Assembly (NCBI GenBank): GCA_963920635.1
Contig: OY987302.1
Span: 25,581,278 to 25,645,277, forward strand
Origin: Pseudeuparius sepicola
Lineage: Eukaryota; Arthropoda; Insecta; Coleoptera; Anthribidae
Direction of reading: 5' to 3'
Length of the DNA: 64,000 nt
Shown in pieces: positions 41,185 to 50,789 of the stretch; positions within the stretch are counted from its first letter, which is position 1, and each line of letters opens with the position of its first letter. The notes below the pieces were generated by a model that ran no database searches, was not told the DNA's origin, and worked only from the letters and a program-made list of their open reading frames with translations. Made by a program: the position numbers and the translations under genes.

Positions 41185-42715
41185 AATTTAGCGTTTTTTT
41201 TATTTAAAATATGACACCACAGCGTTAATCAGAACAACCTAAAACCCCCGCATACCGAATTTGAACAAAAAATATACCGGGAGTTCCATTCTGCAGGTTG
41301 TCAAAGTTGAGCAAAATAGGAATTTTAAACGCATCTGGAGAGTCAAGTATGCCATGGAATCCCGTCAAAACAGATGAATGATCAACAGGACTACTCAAAG
41401 TGTCGGTGAGCAAAGATTTAATACAAAAATGTATGTAGGGGTCTTTTTCTCTGGGCGATCTCAAAATGCTGAATTTTTATTAAACTACTGGTCAGGAGAG
41501 CTCTGAAATCATTGAAAAAATATTAATAAACACAAAATCAATTTATTTTTCTAAAAATAGGCCACAAAAAACTCTTTACGTTAGTGCAAAATTTCAGGTC
41601 TTAATCTCAATTTTCAAGGCCTACTACGATTTTCTTTTCAAGTAAAAATTAAGAAAATCATTTAGCGTTTTTTTTTAATTTAAAATCTGACACCAAAGCG
41701 TTAATTAGGACACACCAGAATCCCCACATACCAAATTTAAACAAAAAATATACAGGGAGATCCATTCTACAGAGTATCAAAGTTGAGCAAAATAGGAATT
41801 TTAAAGGCATCTGGCGAGTCCAGTGTGGCATGAAATTACTTCGAAACAGTTGGATGATGAACAGGACCACTCACAGTGTCGATGTGTAAAGATACAATAA
41901 AAAATATACAAGGTGTTCTTCTCTGTAGGAACTCAAAATGCTGAGTTTTTTTAACTTCATACAGGTCAAAAATCGAGTATATCAAAACCACCCCAGACAT
42001 TATAAACGAACTAACTCTAAAAAATGCAGAAGCCTGCCAGTCATTAAGTCCATATGAGTCAAGGCGGCTGGTGTGCCACAAAAGGAAACGCACAGAAAAT
42101 GTATCAACCTAGATGGTGTTTTTGTTGAGAAGGGTCCAGTAATTTATATTCTTTTTTATTTGTTGGTTAGCATTTGTAAAAAATAAATTACCTACTCTTT
42201 TGTTTATTAATATTTTTCAAAAATTCCAGAGCATTTTTGACCCATATAAAGTTTCATAAAAATTCAGCATTTTAAGATGACCCAGAGAAAAATATCCTGT
42301 ACATTTTTGTATTGAATCTTTGCACACCAACACTTTGAGTGGTCCTGTTGATCATTCAACTGTTTTGAACGGATTCCATGGCACACTTGACTTGCCAGAT
42401 GCCTTTAAAATTCCCATTTTGCTCAACTTTGGCACTCTGTAGAATATAACTCCCTGTATACTTTTTGTTCAAATTTGGAATATGGGGGATTTGGGGTGTC
42501 CCGATTAACTCTGTGTTGTCAGATTTTAAATAATGATGATTTTCTTAATTTTTTACTAGAAAAAAATTCACAGTAGGTCTTGAAAATTGACATTACGAAC
42601 TGAAATTTTGCACCAACGTAAAGTTTTTGTGGCCTATTTTTACAAAAAAAACCAGGTAAAATCGGAAATTTTACGGGGGTGTTCGCATTTAAGATGAAAC
42701 ACCCTGTATATTTTT
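41185..42715. mobile_element. Element built of three ~330-bp repeats, two direct and one inverted
   Basis: Blocks such as TCAAAGTTGAGCAAAATAGG and CCGAATTTGAACAAAAAATA recur at 41185-41540 (+), 41640-41975 (+) and 42220-42550 (inverted). The right end shows GAAACACCCTGTATATTTTT (~42687-42710), a CAGGGTG-type terminus. The left terminus was not found. Copies differ by 10-20% by eye. ORFs of 70-85 codons on the minus strand are repeat products. Confidence 0.6.
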
Positions 42716-43059
42716 AGAGTGCTGGACGATGTTTTTTATACATAGGATGCGCGGAAAATCTTCGACGAATTTAAAATCATAAAATAGTAAAAATGGTAAT
42801 AAATAGGCCCAGTGGACACGCGCATTTGCAATTTGAGGTAGTGTTTTGTGAAACTTGACACTCTTTGACAGCCATTTGACAGCGACAAACTAAGTATAAC
42901 CTACCGTTGTTTGCATCATAGACGCTTTGTGGTATAATTTTTTCGATTTTCAGCTAATTATTAATAGTTTCTTCGCGTTTTAGTTGTTTGAGTGTTTTAT
43001 CTGATTAAGTGATCATCTCGAATATGTTCTGCTCATTTTACACCAGTGTTTAAAAACGA

Positions 43060-43133
43060 AACGAGTCAAAACGCAGCTAATTGAAAATGCGGTACCAACT
43101 CTTCTATTAAAATCACCTAAACCATCATTTAAG
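43060..43133 (+). pseudogene. C-terminal piece of a THAP domain exon
   Basis: Reads KRVKTQLIENAVPTLLLKSP and KPSF(K), followed directly by GTAAGT at 43134. The AVPTL motif followed by a short basic/proline tail is how many THAP domains end, and the splice donor is in the expected place. The zinc-ligand half upstream is not readable. A possible next exon (VDENKSSSSISETNSSSWTK) starts near 43211. Confidence 0.4.
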
Positions 43134-43792
43134 TAAGTATATTAACATGATTGTGGTGTAAGAAACTAGTAGTAGCTTATTTGTTTTAATGTTAAAGTAA
43201 TAAATAAGGTAGATGAAAACAAGTCAAGTTCTAGCATCAGTGAAACAAACTCTAGTAGTTGGACGAAACTAGTTTTACAAGTATAAATGAAATAGTTGTA
43301 GTTATAGAAGTCTTGACCAATCGACGTTGAGGTGAGCTTAATTTATTATCAATATACAAGTTTGTAAGGAGATAGTAATTCAGAAAAACAACCACTGCTT
43401 TGAATTGCGCGGTCTGAAGATCTAATGCGTATGTTCCATAGGCCCATGCGCAGATCCACAATTTGCCATAAAAAGGACTTGTTCAGCTCTCTACCTATAT
43501 ATATATGATCTCTATGGCCAGATCGTAGTTAGCAGCTAGCTTCATGCACATGAAAAAAGTGAAGACAGCTTCTAAAAAGCACTACTTTACTGGTCCTCTG
43601 TAAAATTTTAGGATGCATATGAGTTGGTATATGAGGGGGAGCCAGGTCGTAGTTAGGAGCTAGCTTCACGCACATGAAAATGATACAAAATCTCCCGCAA
43701 AATCTAAATCACAACAAAAAAATAAAAGCTTGCAAAAAAATCATACACCAAGAAAAAGAAGTAAACAAAACTTCAGGTATATAGACAGAAAG
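43134..43792. other. Non-coding stretch with a ~45-bp direct repeat
   Basis: CAGATCGTAGTTAGCAGCTAGCTTCATGCACATGAAAA-type sequence at ~43520 recurs at ~43645 (GTCGTAGTTAGGAGCTAGCTT with CACGCACATGAAAA). Otherwise nothing recognised. Confidence 0.5.
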
Positions 43793-43794
43793 GC

Positions 43795-43905
43795 TATTCT
43801 TCTTCTTCTTCCTATCTTTTTCTGGCCTCTGCCCTTTCCAGCAATTTAGTCACTCGGGGCCTTCGCACTCTTTGCATACGATGAGTAATGTAGCTTTGCA
43901 GGAAC
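43795..43905 (-). pseudogene. C-terminal remnant of a LINE ORF
   Basis: The minus strand reads RMQRVRRPRVTKLLERAEAR then KR and stop, followed by AGGAAGAAGAAGAAG. A KLLERAEARKR-type tail followed by an AAG repeat resembles the 3' end of insect LINE proteins. It abuts the RT relic at 43918. Confidence 0.4.
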
Positions 43906-43917
43906 ATGATCGACTTC

Positions 43918-45258
43918 TTACATAATCCATAATATATGTACATTTGGCCAGCAATAATTTGTGTTGATAGAGTTGAACGCCTTGGAAAAGTCTAGCAAAC
44001 CCAAAGCAGTAGCAGTGCTTTGCCCCTCCCTAAAACCCGACTGGGATGTTTGTAACAGAGCATATATATGCTCTGGTTTGTAATATACTATTTTTAACCA
44101 AGTAGTTGTTTGGTAGAACACTTTTTCCAAGGCTTTGGATATCAATGGCAACAAACTTACTGGACGCAAGCCCGTTAAAGATGTTGGATTGGCGGTCTTA
44201 GGGCAAGGTTTATGGAGAGTAGGTTGAACGGTAACTTTTCGGTTCATGCGATGACGTCACATATGGATATCGTGCGCATATATTAGCTTGTACGTGGCTT
44301 GTACGCCAGCAAGGTTAGTAAAGAGCTAAATATCAGGATAATAATATATAATTATATGTTTTACAATACACCTGCACGATTTTTATGTTTTAATTAAGGT
44401 AATACACGATAAAAATATAATATCTATAAAACTGTCCAAAGATAGTTTAAAAATCGCCACACACACAAACAAGCTAAAATCGAGGTTATTTAAGTGAGCT
44501 AAAACCAGAGAACGCTAAACCCTCTGAATGCATGTAAACTCATAGCAATGTATCCATTTTATCCACATGTGACGTCACAGCCTTCCCCTCCCCGCTCGCC
44601 TCACCCGAGTTACCGTACAACCTACTCTCCACTAACCTTGGTCTTAGGGAGCGGTACAACCAATGCTTCTTTCCAACTCCTGGGAAAATATCTAACCTTA
44701 AGACAGCTATTTATAAGATGGGTGATGTACTTACCTATGACAGGAAAACACAAACAAAGCATTTCTAGAGTAATACGCCGTTGAATATAAGCTCAATGCT
44801 AAACTAGTCTATGAACAAAGAACAACGCAGTGTAGAGCTAAGGTTAACACCGTTCACATGGTGACGATGGCCCATATATTAGTTCGCATAGTCCCGTCGG
44901 GGCGTTAGCATCTTAAATTCAGTCGCGTATACCATTGATTTAATTTGTTTGAGAAAGGTCCTAATGTCAACCTCATTTGACATGCCAAAGCTAAAACTGA
45001 TGGACAGATTGAATTTATGATAACAAAAGAAATTAATTGAATCCATACAATTTTGAGTATTATCTTCAAAAACAGATATAAAATATTTACTAATTTCCGC
45101 AGAATTCTGCTTGGAATGTCTTGAGAGGCAGTATGACATATATTCATATTTTTTAGGCTTTTATAAAGTGACAAAGTGTTGTTTTGCTTACGCATATGTT
45201 CTAAGTATGCACTCTTTTCACGACGTACAGAAGCTAAGGCAAAATTTCTCAATTCTCG
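43918..45258 (-). pseudogene. Jockey-like LINE RT (minus), interrupted by a 9-bp-duplication MITE
   Basis: From the 5' side: NFALASVRREKSAYLEHMRK and SLYKSLKNMNI (45252-45160), then DIRTFLKQIKSMVYATEF (~44950). A disturbed stretch follows, then LEMLCLCFPVIGKYITHLIN and YFPRSWKEALVVPLPKT (44784-44641). The MITE comes next, then KTANPTSLTGLRPVSLLPLI, SKALEKVF, QSGFREGQSTATAL and LLDFSKAFNSI to 43918. The order and motifs are those of a Jockey RT's first half. It lacks the YADD half and is thus doubly truncated. Confidence 0.8.
44204..44640. mobile_element. MITE with 33-bp TIRs and a 9-bp target duplication
   Basis: CAAGGTTTATGGAGAGTAGG at 44204 and its inverted partner ending ...CTACTCTCCACTAACCTTG at 44640 lie between perfect copies of GTCTTAGGG (44195-44203 and 44641-44649). 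The duplicated 9 bp fall on the RT codons for PKT, so the pre-insertion frame is recoverable on both sides. A 9-bp duplication is characteristic of Mutator-like (MULE) insertions. No coding sequence inside. Confidence 0.85.
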
Positions 45259-46177
45259 GTAACGTAATGTGGCACTTAATTAAAAACAAGCCCACAAACA
45301 TGGTTGATCTACCTACATCAGTCTCTACAAAGGATTTGAATATTTTTTTGCATCTGTTGCAAAGAATACTGTTGAGAGCATTCCCTTGAGCAATGTAGAC
45401 TTCACAGAATTCTTAAAGAATCTTCCAGTGAACAGCACATTTGAATTCGTGAACGTGTCTTTTAATGAAGTGCGAAATTCATTCTCTAGTTTGAAAAATA
45501 AAAAAGTAAAGACAGTTATGAAATTAATACGAAAATAATAGAAATCTTATAATTATTCCATTCACTGAATTAATCAGGCTACTCGTATATCCGAAAATAC
45601 ATTTCCACTGGTTCTAATGAAAGCAAAATTAATTCCAATTTGCAATTTGCAATTTCCCTTGGTGATTGCGCCAACTATCGACCCAATTCTGTTTTACCAA
45701 TCACATCCAAAGTTTTCAAGCACTTCCTGAAAATACAATTAAAAACATATTTTGAGGAAAACAAATTATTTGGTACAAATCAATTCGGTTTTCAAAATCG
45801 CAAAGGTACCACCCTGGGCTGCCTTCTTAGACTAAACCAAGGCTTTTTACTGTATTTCTCATGATATATTTCTGGAAAAGTTATACTATCATTTTCAAGA
45901 TAGTGCTATAAAGTTATTTAACTCACACCTTTCGGATCACTCCCAATTTGTTGGTCTAAGAAATGGCCCAACTTCCACAACTTAACTCACCTATGGCATA
46001 CCACAAGGCTCAGTTCTTGGGCCTATAATTTTTTAAATATATATCATTGATTTGATTTACTGGCGATCCCTGGAAACTGATGGAGAAATCATACTCTTTG
46101 CTGATGATACCACATAATTTTAAAAGTTTCTTGCCTAGTGACTTAAGCAGCAATGAGTTTAATAGTTATATTATATT

Positions 46178-46607
46178 GGGGCCGCGGTGGCGTCGCTCAT
46201 ACCGGCACTGACTTTTTAGACTGCATGTTTTTTGGCCTTCGATCGACCTTGGTTCGAACCGATGTCGAGGCAGGCATAAGCACATAATGTCTTTAAAGAA
46301 AAACACCGCTATGGCCAAGAGCGCTGGACAAATGTGGGTTCACGGTATTGCTCCTAAATAGCTTTATCCGTGTGATTTACTAATTGTCCTACACTCACTG
46401 GGATTACTACGGTTTTCTAGGGTTTTCCGTAGTACTTGAGCGAATGGTATCCTAGTTTTATCGGGGAAAAAAGTCGGCCCTAGCCGCAAATGGCAACGAA
46501 GACGAAATAATAGTAATTGCCCCCTCCCCCGCACAAGCATGTGGTTGCTTCTGGGGTACTCCTAGTTTGGAGTATTGTGAGGGTGAGAATTATTATTATT
46601 ATTATTA
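46178..46607 (+). mobile_element. tRNA-type SINE, copy A
   Basis: The head GGGGCCGCGGTGGCGTCGCT leads to the Pol III box-B-like GGTTCGAACC at 46251-46260. A ~300-bp body follows (CACCGCTATGGCCAAGAGCG, GCACAAGCATGTGGTTGCTT), with an (ATT)n tail at 46588-46607. It lies inside the plus-strand Jockey relic. Copy B (49949) and fragments at 20187 and 56001 belong to the same family. The TTA-type tail matches the 3' tails of the LINEs here, suggesting LINE-driven mobilisation. Confidence 0.8.
46251..46260 (+). promoter_or_regulatory. Pol III box B of SINE copy A
   Basis: GGTTCGAACC is an exact match to the tRNA-gene B-box core. The A box upstream is less clear. Confidence 0.65.
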
Positions 46608-47208
46608 ACTTCAAGATTGGTTTGTTGCAAATAGGCTTCCTTTAAATTCTTCCAAAACTCAGAACATTACTTTCAGCCTTTGTAAGTGTACATCAAATAT
46701 GATTTCCTACAGTGAAGTTAAATTTCTAGTAGTTTACCTGGACACTACTTTGTCTTGGGAAACTTATGTATATCATTTATTCGCTAAGCTGAAGGCTAAC
46801 AATGTATTTTAAAACGTATTTTGTCTCCGGAAAGCTTATCGTGAGCCAAAAAAGTGTCAGATGTGATAACAAGCAGTTTTTATTAATGCGTCAGTCAATA
46901 GTACTAGCCTTGATCAAAGAGGAAAATGCTCCTCCTCTCAAATGGTAAATTGGAAAGGTCCTTCGCCCTGGAAACGATGGCATCATATGTGTTGTTAGCG
47001 TCTTAGTGAATGGTATGACTATGAAGAGAGATGTTTCCAAGATATGTAGCTTCCCATTTGAAAGTGACAATAATAAAGTCGGTGGACGGTATTTCCTATA
47101 TTTCTCAAATGACTATTGAGTGAATTTGCAAAATTTGGACGCTGTAGGTAGTGCAATTTCCCAGCGTGAATATCACGAGATTTAAGGTGGTAAAAAAACA
47201 TGGACTCA

Positions 47209-47902
47209 TTATAGTCTATCCAAGTTACAGAAGCAGTAGATATAAACAAAGTCACATGACCGCATTGCGATCGATTACCAGGGTCGGACTAATATATATG
47301 AGATTCTGCAACAAGTCTGCGCGCGATCCTACCTATGCAGGAAACTCGACCGAGAGAAGAGTCGGCCCTGCATTCCACTCGCTGCCTAAACACTTGAGAT
47401 TTTAACGGCCAGACCAATAAGAGAATAGGTCACATCGCGACCACGTGGTGGCCAATGTTTTGATTCACCGCCTCTGTATTGGATCCTATCCTATCCAGTG
47501 CAGGGGGCGGCCGCCTTAAATCGGCCCGGCACGTAGGCCACAGTGGGCCCGTTGTGCCCCCACGGCCAGCGTCACACGGCGGCCAGCAAGCCGGCCCTCT
47601 TAATGAAGGCCCGCAGCTCACCCACCCTGACACCATACACATCCTCTGCGCTCAGCTTGGCTGAGCCGAAGGACTCGAATCTCACCCTGTCAAGTGCAGG
47701 GCATTCAGTAACCAAGTGGTGTGGTGTCTCCTCATCCTCCAGACACCATCTGCACTCCGACTCCCCTCCCACCCCTATAAGGTGCAGATGGCGAGCCAGG
47801 CAGCAGTGCCCAGTGAGGACCCTCACCACTCCCTTTAATTCTGTCCTAGGCAGACGCAGAAGCTCCCTGGACAGGACGAGTCTGTATTGGATATAGTATA
47901 GC
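47209..47902. mobile_element. TATCCAAGTTACAGAGGCAG MITE, copy 1, split by a LINE tail
   Basis: TAGTCTATCCAAGTTACAGA at 47212 and, after a 396-bp insertion, GGATATAGTATAG at 47890 are the same ends as the intact copy at 59991-60266. The body shows CGATTACCAGGGTCGGACTA and ACCACGTGGTGGCCAATGTT in both. The ORF across 47151-47405 is incidental. Confidence 0.8.
47485..47880 (-). pseudogene. 3' fragment of an RNase-H-class LINE (R1/I-like) with 12-bp duplication
   Basis: The minus strand reads LVLSRELLRLPRTELKGVVR, VLTGHCCLARHLHLIGV and CRWCLEDEETPHHLVTECPA, then LDRVRFESFGSAKLSAEDVY. The C-x2-C ... H ... C pattern after an RNase-H-like tail is the C-terminus of R1/I-type LINE ORF2. It is flanked by the 12-bp duplication TCTGTATTGGAT (47473-47484, 47881-47892) inside a MITE. 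The 3' end in element sense is GGATAGGATAGGAT. The higher GC content stands out from the AT-rich surroundings. Confidence 0.8.
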
Positions 47903-48234
47903 AAATAAATTTACTAGTTGGGTTAATGTCTTCTGTACATACTGTGTAACGTTATTATGCTTATTTTGAAAATTTTTGAGTGGCTCTAGTAAAAAAAGTG
48001 TAAAAGCACACATTTTTGTCCTGAGACATCAGTGACCATGTGAAGTCTATCGGAGGGAAATGAAATCACAGTAACTCTTACATTAGTATCATGAGAACAA
48101 TCCCATATAGACCATTTAAAAATATTTGATTTATTTGGGGTTCAAAATGGCCGCCAAATTGCTTTTCACCCACGGTTCCCAAGTCAAATAAAAAAAAAAA
48201 TAAAAGTCGAGAATTATTGCATGTTCAAAACATT
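47903..48234. other. Intergenic DNA downstream of UBA1
   Basis: No gene recognised. Contains TTCAAAATGGCCGCCAAATT and an A-run at 48190. Confidence 0.45.
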
Positions 48235-48240
48235 TTTATT
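48235..48240 (-). terminator. Candidate polyadenylation signal AATAAA of UBA1
   Basis: TTTATT on the plus strand, about 310 nt past the UBA1 stop codon. It is the clearest AATAAA on the minus strand in this 3' UTR. Confidence 0.4.
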
Positions 48241-48550
48241 AAGTTTCACACATTTAAGAAAAATAATAACTATTATACTGCAATATCTACCCTAGTCTTA
48301 TTAAAAATACCAGCGATACACGACATGCTATTATTATATTGCATTAGCTTATTTAGATGCTCATCCGCCATAGTACAAAAATGATATTTCAAATCTATAG
48401 GAACAAATTATAATTTAAATATGTGACCGTGACTAATTGCCAATTTTTATGCCACAATGAGGATTTATCACTGACCTGAATCTCAATAGAAAAAAGAAAT
48501 AGTGCAGTCACTGTTTGTTTCTCTAGGTATAGAGTGCATTCTAAGAATCC

Positions 48551-49749
48551 TCAACACAAATTGTATTTTACATAAGGGACTTCAACATCATTGCCATCAT
48601 CATCATTGCAGCATAGTTCGAATACAAGAGCTTTAATGTGGGACTCAATTTTCTTTTTGGACACCCTCTTAACAACCTCAGACATGGTCAGACCTAACCT
48701 CTCTTGTGCCTTAGCCTTTGGCATGAAGAACGAATACAACATGCACACTCCCTGTGATAGCATCGTGATTTCTAGGCCATGTTTTTCTTTGAAGTATGCA
48801 AGGAATTCAGACAGTGTCATCTCACCTTGCACCTCGAAACGATCCCAAAGGGTCCACTCTTTTCCGCAGTACTCCAACTTGGGGGCAGCAATGGGTTCGG
48901 AGAAACCAAAGAATGGTAAAGCCAAGTTGACAAAACCATTCTTGAAGGGTTCAAGATTTTTCATCGACCGAGCCAATTTGAATAGTTCCAGGGTGACAAG
49001 TCCCGCAACTACAGAAGTTGTAGTGGCAATAGCAGGGATAATTTTGCCTAAAATGAAAAATACAGCACTAAGTCACCATTGAATCATATTAGGTAGTTAA
49101 CCACGAACAGTAATGGTTAATTATTTTTATTACCAAAATAATCAGTGGACATGATCTTACCTGCAATCAATTTTGATTTATGCCTGTCAGCTGGTGGGAT
49201 TTTGTAGTTAGCCGCACGAAGGTTGGATGCGGCAACAATAAAGTCCATATGAAAATTACTGTCATCGTCTTTTTCGAACTCCAAGGGCGTGAGTATGAGC
49301 CCATTTAATTCCTCCATAGATGGAAGTTCGTTCTTTAATTGCGTGAGACGATCTAAGTCCACATTATTACCATTCATCTGCATCTGAGAATCTGTGACAG
49401 CGATTCTTACTCCTGATCTAGGAGTGAACTGGGGTACCTGTTATATAATAAATAAAATAAATTCTTGGTGTCTTCATATTAATTTCAATTGGAGAATAGT
49501 AACATTCTTGTAATACGTACTTCAACTTTAGACACAACATCTGCAATGTAGGCTCGATCCCTGTTGGTAGGCAAACCATACACCTGTGCTTTCAAATTGG
49601 CAGCTGCAGCGACATAATCTAAGTGGAGGGGTTCGTTAACATTAAATGTTAGTGCTTCAGGACAGCGTTTTGGTCCAGACCAGAATAGCTGACCTGTGCT
49701 GGTGAGTTGATCTGGTGGGAAATTGAATAGAAGTTGTCGGATCTGGTTG
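48551..49749 (-). CDS. UBA1: Ubiquitin-activating enzyme E1, last three coding exons
   Basis: Exons on the minus strand: 49749-49521, 49437-49161 and 49047-48551, with introns bounded by GT (GTACGT, GTAAGA) and AG (ATAACAG, TTTTAG). They join in frame to about 334 residues. Readable landmarks: [15 protein letters not shown] and [15 protein letters not shown] (second catalytic-cysteine half-domain), [52 protein letters not shown], and [20 protein letters not shown] (adenylation domain). The C-terminal ubiquitin-fold domain follows: [28 protein letters not shown] and [21 protein letters not shown]1 activates ubiquitin with ATP and passes it to E2 enzymes; the ubiquitin-fold domain recruits the E2. 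The catalytic cysteine and N-terminal half are encoded upstream, not found up to 64000. The exons look intact and under constraint. Confidence 0.95.
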
Positions 49750-49948
49750 CTGTAATAGTAAATACATACTTAACATCCTGCAAAGATTGTTTGATGTTTT
49801 TAACATACAGAATAACTGGAAAATGATCTAAGCTCTGCAGGGACCCTAGAGGGAAGCCTTAGAAAAACAGTTGAACAAATCCTTAAATAAATTACTACCT
49901 CTGTATGCATATATTATGAATAATGTAGGAAAGGAAGATATTATATAT
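49750..49948. other. Start of a UBA1 intron
   Basis: Intron sequence upstream of the acceptor CTATTACAG (minus strand, 49750-49758). No further UBA1 exon was recognised to the end of the window, so the intron may exceed 14 kb. Confidence 0.55.
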
Positions 49949-50357
49949 CCGCGGGGGCGTCGCTCGTACCGGCGCTGACTTTTTAGACTGCATGTTTTTC
50001 TGCCTTCGATTGACCTTGGTTCAAACCGATGTCGAGGCAGGCGCATGCACATGTCTTTAAAGAAAAACACCGCTATGGCCAAGAGCGCTGGTTCACGGTG
50101 TTGCTCCTAAATAGCTTTATCCGTGTAATTTACTAATTGTCCTACACTCGATGGGATTACTACGGTTTTCTAGGGTTTTCCGTAGAACTTGAGCGAATGC
50201 TATCCTAGTTATATCGGGAAAAAAGTCGGCCCTAGGCACAAATGGCAATGAAGACAAAATAATAGTAATTGCCCCCCTCCCCCGCACAAGCATGTGGTTG
50301 CTTCTGGGGTACTCCTAGTTTGGAGAATTGTGAGGGTGATAATTATTATTATAATTA
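49949..50357 (+). mobile_element. tRNA-type SINE, copy B
   Basis: The head CCGCGGGGGCGTCGCTCGTA, B box GGTTCAAACC at 50018-50027 (one change from copy A), the same body and an (ATT)n-type tail. It lies in the UBA1 intron, antisense to the gene. Confidence 0.8.
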
Positions 50358-50375
50358 TGTGCAAAGTTACTTTAA

Positions 50376-50774
50376 CCCTTTCGGGACCGGACCACAATGA
50401 ACACGCAGATAAATGTTGGGTCAGTGGGACCGAAACAGACTAAAAGCGCTAGTAGGGAGGCATGAGAAAGGACTGGAACTGATTGGACACGCGTTGACTA
50501 GGGATACTTTGGAACTCTTTGCATTGGTCATGCCCATAATTAATGTTATTGTAGTTGGATAGTCCTTCTCGTAAAAAAAAACTCGCTGGCACACCTAATT
50601 ACATCAGTAAATTCGAACACAAGCTCATTTGGAGGCGGACGCATGCAAAAAATGATTTATATTGTGAAAATATCTGTAATTATGTAATAGCTGTTTTGCA
50701 ATTAAAGACCGGAACCATACATACACGCATGCGCTTTCCGATGTGATCCTGAAGCGGCCGCAGTCCCGAAAGGG
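50376..50774. mobile_element. piggyBac-type MITE (CCCTTTCGGGAC ends)
   Basis: 399 bp. CCCTTTCGGGACCGGACC at 50376 and the inverted GCAGTCCCGAAAGGG at 50774 are flanked by TTAA on the left and TTCA on the right, a TTAA duplication with one change. CCCTTT termini with TTAA are typical of piggyBac-type elements. The ORF at 50555 has no known domain. Confidence 0.75.
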
Positions 50775-50789
50775 TTCATGTATTATTCA

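Larger units (their letters stand above)
45262..47160 (+). pseudogene. Jockey-like LINE (plus strand) broken by a SINE and frameshifts
   Basis: The segments read LIKNKPTNMVDLPTSVSTKD, DFTEFLKNLPVNSTFEFVNV and FNEVRNSFSSLKNKK (45270-45510), GDCANYRPNSVLPITSKVFK and NKLFGTNQFGFQNRKGTTLG (45660-45820), a YGIPQGSVLGPI-type block (~46000) and a FADDTT block (~46095). After the SINE, LQDWFVANRLPLNSSKTQNI and WETYVYHLFAKLKANNVF follow to ~46810. The C-terminal part fades into stops by 47150. It stands back to back with the minus-strand Jockey relic at 45258, meaning two independent LINEs in opposite orientation. Confidence 0.8.

Noticed and set aside
47430..47896. GC-rich plus-strand frames of 61-117 codons
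   Set aside because: Antisense to the R1/I-type LINE C-terminus, whose CCHC motif on the minus strand is diagnostic.
48591..49082. 163-codon plus-strand frame opposite UBA1
   Set aside because: It is the antisense of the conserved UBA1 exon and runs into the intron; the minus strand carries the recognisable protein.
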